Assembly: GCA_937919625.1 (NCBI GenBank) | Contig: CALFRK010000027.1 | Location: forward strand, 35,197-99,196 | DNA length: 64,000 bases | Direction: 5' to 3' | Source: an uncultured Ilumatobacter sp. | GTDB taxonomy: Bacteria > Actinomycetota > Acidimicrobiia > Acidimicrobiales > Ilumatobacteraceae | In this document: positions 35,747-44,766 of the stretch, piece by piece | How positions within the stretch are numbered: position 1 is the first letter of the stretch | Layout: the number at the start of each line of letters is the position of its first letter | Program-made: the position numbers and the translations under genes | Notes under the pieces: model-generated | What the model saw: the letters and a program-made list of their open reading frames with translations, nothing else | Databases searched by the model: none | Told to the model about the DNA's origin: nothing

Positions 35747-36955
35747 TCAAGTTCGAAGGGCGTCGGCAGGCTGGAGTCGTGAGATGCGTCGTGCCGAGAG
35801 GAAACTGACCAGTCCGCCTCCCATAACAACGGTGGCCGTTGCCACCAGAACCGCACCCCACGAAAGGCTCGCAGCAATCGTGAGCGGGACCGCCGGTGCC
35901 ACCTCGGCCAGATCAGGGGTCGTGTCCGATACGGCTGGCAATTCGATCGGGATCTGAGCGAAGGCGAGGATCGTGAGCCATCCAAGAGCGATGCCGACCA
36001 CCGCACCAAGGGCGGTGTGGGCGACCCCCTCGATCGTGAACAGGCGCACGACATCGCGTGCCCGCCAACCGGTTGCCTTCATGACCCCGACTTCGCGAGC
36101 ACGCATGCTGATGGCGGCATGCAACGTGACGGACGTGAGCAGTAGCCCACCCAGGAGAGCTGCCAGTGCTGCGATCGACGCAAAGCGATCGGACACCTCG
36201 GTGATACCACCCATCACCGCGACAATGCTCTGCTGGGTCGTTGCCGAGACTTCACCCAGTTGCGCCTCGACAAGCGCGATCACCGATTCGACATCAGCTG
36301 CTGCCTCGACGCGCATGTAGATCTGGTTGACCTGGTCGCCATCAAGACCGGCCAACGCCTGGGCATCGACGAGGGGCAGGTAGAAGTTGGCGGTGGCGGT
36401 CTGGTTGCCGCCAGCCGCTGCAACGATGCCGATGACCTCGAACGAACTCCCACCGATGTCGACGGTCGCTCCCGGCTTCATGCTGAAGAACGCCGCGTAG
36501 TGCTGGTCGACAACGACGACCCCGGCGTCATCTCGAGCGAACAACCGCCCCTGCGCAACTGACGCGGCCAACTGGGCTGGGATGGCATCCACGTCCACTC
36601 CGAGCAACGTCTGATAGCTGTTGGCCGAGAAGTCCCAGAGCAAGAGACCACCGCTCACGTCAGCAACGCTCGACAACCGGCTCAGCTGGTCCAGTTCAGC
36701 GAAGGAAAGTGGCACAAGACCAAACGGTTGGCGTACACCACGCGTCGTCTGGGCTGCCGCTTCACCCATCACATCTGGACGGCTGATGACGATGTCCGCA
36801 CCAACCTCTGCCAGGGGTTGCCGGGCGGCCGTCACAAAGCCATCACCGGCAGCGACCAGAGCGGTGAACAGTGCGACTCCCAGAGCGACGCCAGCAATGC
36901 TCCCGATCGTTCTCGACAGGCGATATCGCCCCTCAGCCAGCAGGTAGACCAGCAT
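35747..36955 (-). CDS. ABC transporter permease, FtsX/MacB type (second permease)
   Basis: A 402-residue permease with one N-terminal membrane helix (SIAGVALGVALFTALVAAG), a large external domain of about 210 residues (MacB_PCD-like), and three C-terminal helices. The segment MRAREVGVMKATGWRARDVV is the conserved coupling region that meets the ATPase. Its N-terminus (TAARQPLAEVGADIVISRPD) resembles the first permease of the operon (AAARAPLSEVGADITAQRQG), so the two are paralogues. Its ATG overlaps the stop of the thioredoxin-like lipoprotein by one base (TAATG). Confidence 0.9.
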   Translation of the reverse strand: MLVYLLAEGRYRLSRTIGSIAGVALGVALFTALVAAGDGFVTAARQPLAEVGADIVISRPDVMGEAAAQTTRGVRQPFGLVPLSFAELDQLSRLSSVADVSGGLLLWDFSANSYQTLLGVDVDAIPAQLAASVAQGRLFARDDAGVVVVDQHYAAFFSMKPGATVDIGGSSFEVIGIVAAAGGNQTATANFYLPLVDAQALAGLDGDQVNQIYMRVEAAADVESVIALVEAQLGEVSATTQQSIVAVMGGITEVSDRFASIAALAALLGGLLLTSVTLHAAISMRAREVGVMKATGWRARDVVRLFTIEGVAHTALGAVVGIALGWLTILAFAQIPIELPAVSDTTPDLAEVAPAVPLTIAASLSWGAVLVATATVVMGGGLVSFLSARRISRLQPADALRT

Positions 36956-37449
36956 TAGCCTGATGAGACGTCGAACGCAACACGATCGAGCACCGTTCGC
37001 AGATCATCGATAGTCCAGTCGCCGTCGGCCACGAGGCCCGTGCCACCACCCTGTGGGAAGCTGAGGAACCGCACGGTGCGGCTATCGATCTCGAACTCAG
37101 ACTCACCATCGATGAAGATGACGATCGGGGTGTGATCGGTGATCCCTCTCTCTTCGGCAAACGAATCACCGTCAGGGGTGTCGAAATGGTACGTCGACAA
37201 TGTCACGTCCTCGCCGTACTCGGCCACCAGGCCTGACGCCTCCTCGACTGCCGGGCGGACGGGTGCGTGATCGAGCGAGATGATCTCGACAAGCACCGGG
37301 CCGTCTGCCTCGGACCCGCCCGAGCTGCACGCGGCGAGTAGCACCGACGCCATGAGTGCGAGCGAAAAGAGAAACTGAGGTCGGGTTGCCGGTCGTCTTG
37401 GGGTTCGGAATGGATGCCAGGCTTGGTTCTGGCGGCGCTTTCTAGGCAT
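36955..37449 (-). CDS. Thioredoxin-fold-like lipoprotein lacking the CxxC pair
   Basis: A 164-residue lipoprotein (lipobox VLLAAC, residue about 41). The mature part resembles a thioredoxin fold: VLVEIISLDHAPVRPAVEEA at the usual active-site region, with D-H-A-P-V in place of C-x-x-C, then VTLSTYHFDTPDGDSFAEER, and the cis-Pro strand DHTPIVIFIDGESEFEI. No Cys is left in the mature protein beyond the lipidated one. So it cannot do dithiol chemistry and may act as a binding or adaptor subunit. A GGAGG site precedes the ATG. It overlaps the ATPase stop by eight bases and the second permease start by one. Confidence 0.68.
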   Translation of the reverse strand: MPRKRRQNQAWHPFRTPRRPATRPQFLFSLALMASVLLAACSSGGSEADGPVLVEIISLDHAPVRPAVEEASGLVAEYGEDVTLSTYHFDTPDGDSFAEERGITDHTPIVIFIDGESEFEIDSRTVRFLSFPQGGGTGLVADGDWTIDDLRTVLDRVAFDVSSG

Positions 37450-38107
37450 CGACTCTTCCTCCGTCTTTCATCCCGATGATCCGATCTGCGGAAGCTGCAA
37501 CCTCGTCGTCGTGGGTGACGATCAACAGGGCCACTCCCGCGTCGTCGCGAAGCTGGTGGAACAGCTCGAGGATCTCGTGGCCGGTCTCTGTGTCGAGGTT
37601 GCCGGTTGGTTCGTCGGCGAGGATCAGACCGGGTTCGTTGATCAGGGCGCGGGCGATGGCCACACGCTGTTGCTCGCCGCCCGAGAGCTGGGACGGACGA
37701 TGTTCGGCGCGGTTGGTGAGACCCACCATCTCGAGCCGAATCGCCGCACGCTCACGCCGTTCCTTCGGCCGCATCTTCTCGGGATACAGCGGAAACGCCA
37801 CGTTCTCGAGGGCACTCAGCGTGGGGATCAGGTGGAACGCCTGAAATACGAGCCCGATGTTGGCGCGCCGCCACAGAGCGAGGTCGTCCTCATCCAGATC
37901 AGCCAGGTCTCGACCGTCAGACAGAACACGGCCACTGGTCGGCTGTTCGAGCCCGGCCAACATGTGCATCGCGGTGCTCTTTCCCGAACCTGATCGGCCC
38001 ATCATGGCAACGATCTCGCCTCGCTCGATGTGCAGGCTGAGGTCGCGCACCGCCGACACCTTCCCAAACGACTTACACAACGACTCGGCACGCAGCAGGT
38101 CACTCAC
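37442..38107 (-). CDS. ABC transporter ATP-binding protein (LolD/MacB type)
   Basis: A 221-residue ATPase. Walker A is MGRSGSGKST, the Q-loop lies in IGLVFQAFHLIPTL, the signature is LSGGEQQRVAIARAL, Walker B is LILADEPTGNLD and the H-loop is LLIVTHDDEVA. The ADEPTGNLD form is the mark of the LolD/MacB/FtsE group that drives mechanotransmission rather than classical transport. The GTG at 38107 overlaps the end of the first permease gene by eight bases and has GGAGG nine bases upstream. It is the only ATPase for two permeases. Confidence 0.95.
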   Translation of the reverse strand: MSDLLRAESLCKSFGKVSAVRDLSLHIERGEIVAMMGRSGSGKSTAMHMLAGLEQPTSGRVLSDGRDLADLDEDDLALWRRANIGLVFQAFHLIPTLSALENVAFPLYPEKMRPKERRERAAIRLEMVGLTNRAEHRPSQLSGGEQQRVAIARALINEPGLILADEPTGNLDTETGHEILELFHQLRDDAGVALLIVTHDDEVAASADRIIGMKDGGRVDA

Positions 38108-39350
38108 TTCGCAGAACCTCCGCTGGTTTGATATTGGCAATGCGGCGTGGCAACCACAGACTTACAAGCGCCGCCGCTACGAGCGATAGCACGAGGGCAA
38201 TCACCACCGTCGTGAGCGTCACCTGAGCGTCGAGTGGGACGACGACCGTCACGTCGGCCGCACCGCCGGGCAGAAAGTGCGGAGAGGGGCTCAACTCCCA
38301 AGGGACAGGCACGGTCACGTCAGATCTACTCATGACAGCAGTCGCCAACCAGGCCAGAGCCAGCCCCACGAGTCCGCCCAGAAACGTGACGACGAGGGTC
38401 TCCGACATCAGCTGGCGGGTGATATTGCGATGGCGCCAGCCCACCGCCCGCATCATCGCCACCTCCCGGCGCCGCTCCCACACACCGGCGGCGACCGTTC
38501 GTAACAAGATGGCCACAGCGAATAGGAACGCCGAGAGACCGACGATCACACCGAATCGATCGATCAGGTCGAACAAGGCTCCGAGTTGCCCGCCGAAGGA
38601 CTCTGCTGAAGAGACCAGGGCCTTCTCGCCCAGGACAACCTCGACAGCTGCGACGACGTCTTCGGCTTGTGTCTGTTCGGCCTTGAGGAAAAGCAGGTTG
38701 GCGTCGTCGGGACCCATGTCATGTACGGCGAGGACGTTGGGGGCGAGCGCTGCCATCTCGCGTGCGTCGGCGAGTGACAGGTAGACGTTGGCGTTTGCGA
38801 TCTGGCCCACGCTGGCGGTGTCGACTAGGCCGACAATGACGAATTGGCGACCGGCGATCGAAACAGTGTCATCCAGGCCCAACGCATTCTGGATCGCGAA
38901 ACTGGTGTCGACGATGGTCACGTCGCTGTCGCCAGGCTGCAAGAAGCGACCCTCGGTGAGGCCGGCCTTCAGACGCCCAGGGCCGAAGTCGACCGATGGA
39001 TCGAATCCCAGGCCGGCCAGAAAGCCCTCCTCGTCGAAGGACCAGAAGAAAAGGCTCTCGGCCACGTCCTCGACCCCCTCGATAGCGGCCATCGCTTTGA
39101 TCTCGTCGGGGTCGATCGGAGCAACAGAGTGCGGGTATACGATGCCCTCGAATTCCTCTGGCACGTCGCCTTGGCGCTGGGCGGTGATGTCGGCTCCCAC
39201 TTCGGACAAGGGTGCACGGGCGGCAGCGCGAAATCCGTTGGCGTACGCCTGGAGGCTGACAAACAGCGCGATGCCGATACCGATGCTGATCACGGCTGCG
39301 ACCGTGCGCGACGGCCGGCGTGAGAGTTCAGAGGTGACGTAGGAGAGCAT
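38100..39350 (-). CDS. ABC transporter permease, FtsX/MacB type (first permease)
   Basis: A 416-residue permease with the MacB layout: one N-terminal membrane helix (VAAVISIGIGIALFVSLQAY), a large extracytoplasmic domain, and three C-terminal helices. The coupling segment is WERRREVAMMRAVGWRHRNI. It shares the GADI signature and overall layout with the second permease, so a heterodimer is likely. It begins just after the MarR-type regulator gene (10 bp) and overlaps the ATPase gene. Confidence 0.92.
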   Translation of the reverse strand: MLSYVTSELSRRPSRTVAAVISIGIGIALFVSLQAYANGFRAAARAPLSEVGADITAQRQGDVPEEFEGIVYPHSVAPIDPDEIKAMAAIEGVEDVAESLFFWSFDEEGFLAGLGFDPSVDFGPGRLKAGLTEGRFLQPGDSDVTIVDTSFAIQNALGLDDTVSIAGRQFVIVGLVDTASVGQIANANVYLSLADAREMAALAPNVLAVHDMGPDDANLLFLKAEQTQAEDVVAAVEVVLGEKALVSSAESFGGQLGALFDLIDRFGVIVGLSAFLFAVAILLRTVAAGVWERRREVAMMRAVGWRHRNITRQLMSETLVVTFLGGLVGLALAWLATAVMSRSDVTVPVPWELSPSPHFLPGGAADVTVVVPLDAQVTLTTVVIALVLSLVAAALVSLWLPRRIANIKPAEVLRSE

Positions 39351-39360
39351 TGGTTGGCTG

Positions 39361-39828
39361 TTACGAATCTCTGGTTATCGACTCTTGCGGCTGCAGAGCT
39401 CGATCGCTGGCATCGGCCGCCACCTGCAAGAGACGCAGGACCTCGACCACGTCACCGCGTCGATCGGCGGGAACCTGGGCGAGGAGTGCTTCCATCCGCT
39501 GACGGCGGGCCGAGCGCAACCGGACCGCGGCGTCGGCTCCGGCATCGGTCAGCGCCAAAATGACGCCACGCCCGTCAGAATCGGTGGCCTGCCGAGAAAC
39601 CCATCCACGTTCGACGAGGGCCGCGACGACCCGGCTGACGGTGCTCTTCGCCAGACCCAGACGGTCGACGAGGTCCATCTGGCGCGACGGACCACGCTGC
39701 AGTTCGCTGAGGGCATGGGCGTCTGCAACTCCGGCATCGAAACCACACGGCGTCCGCGCTGGCCTGTGAAGCCCGAAGCACCTCACAAACGACACGACCG
39801 CATCTGCGAGGTCGTCAGCATCCGACAT
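39361..39828 (-). CDS. MarR-family transcriptional regulator
   Basis: A 155-residue winged-helix protein. The DNA-binding part is RQMDLVDRLGLAKSTVSRVV followed by ALVERGWVSRQATDSDGRGV (the wing) and the usual C-terminal dimer helices. MarR proteins typically repress their own operon and respond to small phenolic or oxidising ligands; the ligand here is unknown. It is the first gene of a compact unit with two permeases, an ATPase and a lipoprotein, so it probably controls them. Confidence 0.88.
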   Translation of the reverse strand: MSDADDLADAVVSFVRCFGLHRPARTPCGFDAGVADAHALSELQRGPSRQMDLVDRLGLAKSTVSRVVAALVERGWVSRQATDSDGRGVILALTDAGADAAVRLRSARRQRMEALLAQVPADRRGDVVEVLRLLQVAADASDRALQPQESITRDS

Positions 39829-40074
39829 AGTTCGAAGCTACATCTTGTTCGAATAGACAACAACTTGTCGCCAGTCATCGAACACACTGGAAGCGAGGCA
39901 CGGTCGGGGTCAGTACCCGACCCAAATCGCCGGGCCAGCCATTCTTTCCAGCTCCGGGCTCTTGCCCGCGCTTGCTCGGATGTCAACCCATCTTCGCATC
40001 CAGGACCGATTGCCGGAACAAGTACCGCTGTCTGCCACGCTCAAGTCCAAACATCGATGCGGTAGCCTCAGCTC

Positions 40075-42237
40075 GTGACGCGACGGGGGAACGTATCTGC
40101 ACGAAGCGGCTCGTTCGCGCTCTGCCTAGCGCTGGTGGCACTGGCCGCATGTTCGGGGTCGAGCGACGATGCCGGCGAACCCTTACCGAGCAACGACTCC
40201 TCCGTCTCCGACGACATCGTTGGGTCCGATGACGAAGCTGGCACGGACGATGCCGAGATCGGTGACGAGTCCGGTGGCGAGGACGGAACACCACCGACCA
40301 GCACGATTTTCGCCGGGGTCCTCGGCTTCGACCGCGAGCACTTCGACGTTCCGGTCCCTGACGAGCCGGACGAACTGCACGGCACCTTCGCCGACGCCGG
40401 CGAAGTGATCGACGCCGGAGTCGACGCCGGGGTCTGGACCGAAGCCGAAGGCGTTCGCGCCATCCTCAGCGTGGTGATGGGCGAGCTCCCGGCGTCGGCC
40501 ATACCGGCGCTCAACACCATGCAGCGCAACCTCTACGGCGACGCGGTCGAGCGCGCCGCCGATCTACTCGAGTCTCACAGTCTCACGGCCGATGTCGAGG
40601 CCGACCTGAGCAGGTTGACCCAGTTTTTTGTGGCCGACGAGCTTCCCGAGACCGGCAGCAGCCTACGGAACGCCCCGGTCGGGTTAAGGAGCGTCGCGAC
40701 CACGACCACAGACTGCGGCATCAACGAAGCGAATGAGTTCAGCGCTGCTCCCGCACTCTTGTGCTACCAAACCCACACCAATGGCGACGACCAGGTGTTG
40801 ATCCCAATCCATGACGATGCGGTCGATATCGCGGACCACGTGTTCGAGTTGATCCACCGAGCGCGCTCCGGGTATGAGGGCTACACCGGCTTCAAGCTCC
40901 AGCCCATCCGGCTGCTGGTGAGCATCGACGCTGCTCCACCGGACGCCGACGTGCCGACCGGTACCGTGCTCGCCCACGTCGCCAGCGCGCACAGCGGGCG
41001 CTGCCGTATCGCGATCTTCTCCACCGAGACCCTCGCGACGGGCACCCCGCACCTCGACCACACGATCGCCCACGAGCTCTTCCACTGCATTCAGGATTTC
41101 TGGCCGGACTTCCCGGAAAGCTCGAAGTTCACCAGTGAGGGCGGCGCCGACTACTTCGCCTACCAACTGCTCGGCCTGTGCACGGCCGAGCAGATCGAGC
41201 TCGGCGCCAATCTAGACACCCACACGGCGGAGAACTCGATGCTCGATGCCACCTACCATTCCTGGTTCTTCTGGGCCTACCTCGCCGAGCAAGGCCACCT
41301 GACCCCTCAGCAGATCGCGAGTGTTCACGAGAATATTGCCGGTGGCGCAACTGTCACCGACGCCCTGAAGGCCGCCGTGAGCGACCTCCCGGCGGTGATC
41401 AACGAGTTCTATGCGCGAATGGTCGGGCCTGGCCTCGCCTGTGGCTTCCAGGGTTCGGCCTTTACGGGCACCCCGATCACCGTTGACCAGAAGGGGACCG
41501 TCCAGCTCCGGCCCGGCCTCTGGCAGGGCACCCGGTACAAACTGGAATACGCCAAGGGCAAGCTCTACAAGCAGACCGACGACGGCAGTGGCCCGATCGG
41601 CATGGTCGACTTCGAAAAGCGCGGTGACAGGGGCTCCTGGGTCGTCACCGAACCCGAGGTGCGCACGAAGTGCCAGGAAAGCGAAACCTGGATCGCGGTC
41701 GTCACGACACCCGAAGTCAGCCCATCATCCGACCTGCCTCACGCGCTCGAGGTCGACAGAGCCGACCCTGGCGGGTGTGACCCGTGCGTCGTCGGTACAT
41801 GGTCGATCGATCTCGCCACCTTCTCGGACTATTTCGAGACGCTCAGCGCGGGCCAGGAGATCGAGATTGCCGGCACCTACACGCTGAACTTCGGGCCCGG
41901 ACCGCCCGAAGGAAACCTCCAGTTCAGTGACCAGCGCGACATCGCGATCTCGTTCCCCGGCGCCGACGCCTCGGGGCTCGCCGTACGGCTCGCCGGTGGC
42001 GGCAGTGCCACGTATCAAGCGAGCAGCACACATATGTCGACCAGCGGGTACGCGGACTCGGGCACGGCTTCGATCTTGGGTGGCCCCGTCACAGCGAGCT
42101 CGCCGTTCTCGAACACCGGTGATGGCGGAGTCGAATACACATGCGACGACGACTTGCTCATCGCCCAAATCGACGGCACGCCCGTCTACGCCAACCGCAC
42201 ACCCACAACACCCAAGGGCACCCCCTACTTCCGCTGA
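40075..42237 (+). CDS. Large lipoprotein with HExxH zinc-metalloprotease-like motif
   Basis: A 720-residue lipoprotein (lipobox LAAC in LVALAACSGSSDD) with a long acidic linker. The central region carries H333-E-L-F-H337 in TIAHELFHCIQDFWPD and a following Glu355 in TSEGGADYFAYQ, the spacing of gluzincin-type zinc peptidases. The C-terminal part (from about residue 460) looks like a beta-rich domain, with SIDLATFSDYFETL and later strands. No close family is recognised. The start is a GTG without a visible ribosome binding site, so the exact 5' end is uncertain. Secreted protease function is inferred from the motif. Confidence 0.75.
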   Translation: MTRRGNVSARSGSFALCLALVALAACSGSSDDAGEPLPSNDSSVSDDIVGSDDEAGTDDAEIGDESGGEDGTPPTSTIFAGVLGFDREHFDVPVPDEPDELHGTFADAGEVIDAGVDAGVWTEAEGVRAILSVVMGELPASAIPALNTMQRNLYGDAVERAADLLESHSLTADVEADLSRLTQFFVADELPETGSSLRNAPVGLRSVATTTTDCGINEANEFSAAPALLCYQTHTNGDDQVLIPIHDDAVDIADHVFELIHRARSGYEGYTGFKLQPIRLLVSIDAAPPDADVPTGTVLAHVASAHSGRCRIAIFSTETLATGTPHLDHTIAHELFHCIQDFWPDFPESSKFTSEGGADYFAYQLLGLCTAEQIELGANLDTHTAENSMLDATYHSWFFWAYLAEQGHLTPQQIASVHENIAGGATVTDALKAAVSDLPAVINEFYARMVGPGLACGFQGSAFTGTPITVDQKGTVQLRPGLWQGTRYKLEYAKGKLYKQTDDGSGPIGMVDFEKRGDRGSWVVTEPEVRTKCQESETWIAVVTTPEVSPSSDLPHALEVDRADPGGCDPCVVGTWSIDLATFSDYFETLSAGQEIEIAGTYTLNFGPGPPEGNLQFSDQRDIAISFPGADASGLAVRLAGGGSATYQASSTHMSTSGYADSGTASILGGPVTASSPFSNTGDGGVEYTCDDDLLIAQIDGTPVYANRTPTTPKGTPYFR

Positions 42238-42490
42238 CCTCTCTGAACGAGGCTCCCGTCGTCGGCGATGTTCGGCCAGTAGCTTTGCTCCGCCCGCCGG
42301 GGCGCAAGGGCTCGAACGGCATATGGATCGTGTGGGCCACGATGTGTTCATCCGTTCGCGCAACTCCATCTGGCCAATCGAGGTCGACTGACGCCTCGTC
42401 CGCGAGATAACCGATCGTCGTTCCGTCGAGATCAAGGGCCAGCGTCGTGCCGCTCTCTCCGCCGATGGGTCTGTCAGGTCCGCGGCGAGT
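42238..42490. other. Gene-poor stretch, possible minus-strand gene fragment
   Basis: No complete gene is seen. On the minus strand about 45 codons near 42310-42440 look protein-like (DLDGTTIGYLADEASVDLDW, then VARTDEHIVAHTIHMPFEPL) with good third-position G/C, but no start or domain can be assigned. It may be a gene remnant. Confidence 0.3.
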
Positions 42491-42549
42491 GAACGGCCTC
42501 CCGAGGGTCGTAACGGTGGCGCCCGCGCCCACGAGCAGCGCAGCGACGA
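42491..42549. repeat. 59-bp direct repeat, copy 1
   Basis: This copy matches the copy at 42579-42637 with five differences. Both share an uninterrupted core, TAACGGTGGCGCCCGCGCCC followed by ACGAG. They lie downstream of the tRNA-Val gene. Confidence 0.9.
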
Positions 42550-42578
42550 CCGTCGGCTCCCAAGCCTGCGTGGCGTTT

Positions 42579-42637
42579 GAACGGCCCCCGGAGGGTACTA
42601 ACGGTGGCGCCCGCGCCCACGAGGAGCGCAGCGACGA
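42579..42637. repeat. 59-bp direct repeat, copy 2, abutting tRNA-Val 3' end
   Basis: Second copy of the 59-bp repeat. It ends two bases from the tRNA 3' end, so it could be a tRNA-linked dispersed repeat, a terminator-like element or a remnant of an integration event. Confidence 0.9.
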
Positions 42638-42639
42638 AG

Positions 42640-42713
42640 TGGGCGCAGAGGGACTCGAACCCCCGACCTATGCCTTGTAAGGGCAGTGCTCTAACCAACT
42701 GAGCTATGCGCCC
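42640..42713 (-). tRNA. tRNA-Val (anticodon UAC)
   Basis: A 74-base cloverleaf. The acceptor arms GGGCGCA and TGCGCCC pair, the D arm is GCTC/GAGC, the anticodon loop is CTTACAA (anticodon TAC) and the T arm is GGGGG-TTCGAGT-CCCTC. The outermost anticodon-stem pair (C-T) is mismatched. CCA is not encoded, as is common in actinobacteria. Confidence 0.95.
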
Positions 42714-42898
42714 GGAAGCGGAGATGATATCCGCAATCTCGCAGTCACGGCCCCGCCGGCGGTTCAGGAAGGGCCGGCCGTTCGCGACGTGATGACGTCG
42801 ATGAGGTCGACGAGGTTGCCAACTTGTTCACGGCTCGGGGTCGTGTCGGTCGGTTCGACGCCGGTCCGACAATCTCAACTCGCGGATATCGTCAGCAC

Positions 42899-43327
42899 AT
42901 GCCCAGCGATCTCGTCCTCAAGACTATGAACACCCTGCACCGCACGATCCTCAAAGTCAGTGGCGGGAAACTGGGTTGGACAGCGGGCAAGATGCCCGTG
43001 CTCGAGCTCACCACCACCGGCCGCAAAAGCGGACAGCAGAGGGCGACGATGCTGACGTCGCCGTTGCAAGAGGGTGACACGCTCGTGATCGTCGCCTCAC
43101 GCGGCGGTGACGACCACCACCCGTCGTGGTACCTGAACCTTCGTGACAACCCGGAGGTCACCGTCACGTGGAAGGGCGGGGATCCCCAGACCATGACGGC
43201 GAGCATCGCCACCGACGACGAGCGCCAACGTATGTGGCCCATCATCACCGAGAAGTCCAAGAACTACGCCGGGTACCAGAAGAAGACCGAGCGCCAGATC
43301 CCGCTCGTGCTGCTCAACCCGGCCTGA
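42899..43327 (+). CDS. Deazaflavin (F420)-dependent nitroreductase family protein (DDN-like)
   Basis: A 142-residue protein of the split-barrel DDN family. Family elements are PVLELTTTGRKSGQQRATML, GDTLVIVASRGGDDHHPSWY, LNLRDNPEVTV and the C-terminal YAGYQKKTERQIPLVLL. Mycobacterial Ddn reduces nitroimidazoles with F420H2; natural roles include quinone reduction. The ATG at 42899 is chosen by family length. It points to F420 use in this organism, as does the LLM-type oxidoreductase nearby. Confidence 0.9.
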   Translation: MPSDLVLKTMNTLHRTILKVSGGKLGWTAGKMPVLELTTTGRKSGQQRATMLTSPLQEGDTLVIVASRGGDDHHPSWYLNLRDNPEVTVTWKGGDPQTMTASIATDDERQRMWPIITEKSKNYAGYQKKTERQIPLVLLNPA

Positions 43328-43371
43328 CCAAGCTGCTGGCGTTCGCACGGTGAACGCGCAACGATGCACAG

Positions 43372-44766
43372 ATGACGTCTGACAACGATCTGCTTCGTGC
43401 CGCCGCCGCCCACGCCATCGCCTACGCGGCAACGATCGACGAACGTCACGCAACCCCGACACCCGAGGCGATCGCTGCTCTCGGCGCACTCGACGGCCCC
43501 CTGCCCGACGACCCCACGGATGCCGTAGAGACCATCGACCTGCTGGCCCGCATCGGTGGTGCGGCAACCATGGGAAGCACGGGAGCCAACTACTTTGGCT
43601 TCGTCAACGGCGCCACGTATCCAGTCGCGCTCGGGGCATCGATGATCGTCAATGCTTGGGATCAGAACGCCGCTCTCCCGGTCATGTCACCGGTGGCCGC
43701 CAAGGTTTACGACATCACCCGGCGCTGGCTGAACGAGTTGCTTGGGCTCGCCGAGCACACCGATGTCGCCTTCGTCACCGGTGCCACCGTCGCCAACGCC
43801 AGTTGTCTCGCCGCCGCCCGCGACGCCCTGTTGCGGGACGCCGGTTGGGACGTGCAGAACGACGGCATGTTCGGCGCTCCTGAGATCACGGTGATGATCG
43901 GCGAACAGGCCCACAGCACGCTGCGTAAATCGCTCGGTCTCATCGGGCTCGGCCGGCGGCGGGTCACGATCATCCCGTCCGACGACCAGGGTCGTCTGCG
44001 CTCCGAATTGCTGCCCGACCCCAATTCGATCGAGGGGCCAGTTCTTCTGTGCGCACAGGCCGGGGAGGTCAACACCGGCGCCTTCGACCCGTTCGAGCCG
44101 CTCGCCGACTGGGTCGCCGAACAGGGGTCCGCCTGGTTGCACGTCGATGGCGCATTCGGGCTGTGGGCACTCGCCGACCCGTCGCGAGCCGAGTTGGTTC
44201 AGGGCCTGACCCGCGCCGACTCGTTGGCCACCGATGCTCACAAATGGCTCAACGTCACCTACGACTGCGGAATCGCGTTCGTCACCCGACCGGCGGCTCT
44301 GCGCCGCTCGTTCGCGGCGGTCGCCGGTTACCTGCCTCCCGATGACGGGTTCGAAGCGATGCACCATACGCCCCAGTCATCGCAACGTGCTCGCCAGATC
44401 GAGGTGTGGTCGGTACTGCGAACACTCGGACGTTCCGGCATCGCCGAACTGGTGCAAGGCACCTGCGACTGCGCCGAAGCGATCGCCGAAGACCTGCGCT
44501 CGTGTGGGTTTCAGGTTTTGAATGACGTAGTGCTCAACCAGGTGCTGGTTCGGTTTCGCGACTCCGAAACCACTGAGCGTCTGATCGCCGAGATCCAACG
44601 CGACGGCCGAATCTGGTGCGGCCCGACGCAATGGGACAGCGGCACGGCGATGCGGATCAGTGTCTCGTCCTGGAAGACCAATCTCGACGACGCCAGGGCC
44701 GCTGCCGACGTGATCACCGCCTGCGCTGTGGCGGTCACACCACCCCCGAACCTCAGTGGCAACTGA
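43372..44766 (+). CDS. Pyridoxal-phosphate-dependent decarboxylase (aromatic amino acid decarboxylase family)
   Basis: A 464-residue group II PLP enzyme. Elements visible are TGANYFGFVNGATYP near the substrate entrance, TGATVANASCLAAARDALL, the His-stacking and Asp region WLHVDGAFGLWALADPS, and the PLP lysine in LATDAHKWLNVTYDCG. Such enzymes decarboxylate aromatic L-amino acids or glutamate; some relatives are aldehyde synthases. The substrate is not clear. It begins 44 bp after the DDN gene and its 3' end overlaps the interrupted gene on the other strand by 14 bp. Confidence 0.9.
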   Translation: MTSDNDLLRAAAAHAIAYAATIDERHATPTPEAIAALGALDGPLPDDPTDAVETIDLLARIGGAATMGSTGANYFGFVNGATYPVALGASMIVNAWDQNAALPVMSPVAAKVYDITRRWLNELLGLAEHTDVAFVTGATVANASCLAAARDALLRDAGWDVQNDGMFGAPEITVMIGEQAHSTLRKSLGLIGLGRRRVTIIPSDDQGRLRSELLPDPNSIEGPVLLCAQAGEVNTGAFDPFEPLADWVAEQGSAWLHVDGAFGLWALADPSRAELVQGLTRADSLATDAHKWLNVTYDCGIAFVTRPAALRRSFAAVAGYLPPDDGFEAMHHTPQSSQRARQIEVWSVLRTLGRSGIAELVQGTCDCAEAIAEDLRSCGFQVLNDVVLNQVLVRFRDSETTERLIAEIQRDGRIWCGPTQWDSGTAMRISVSSWKTNLDDARAAADVITACAVAVTPPPNLSGN

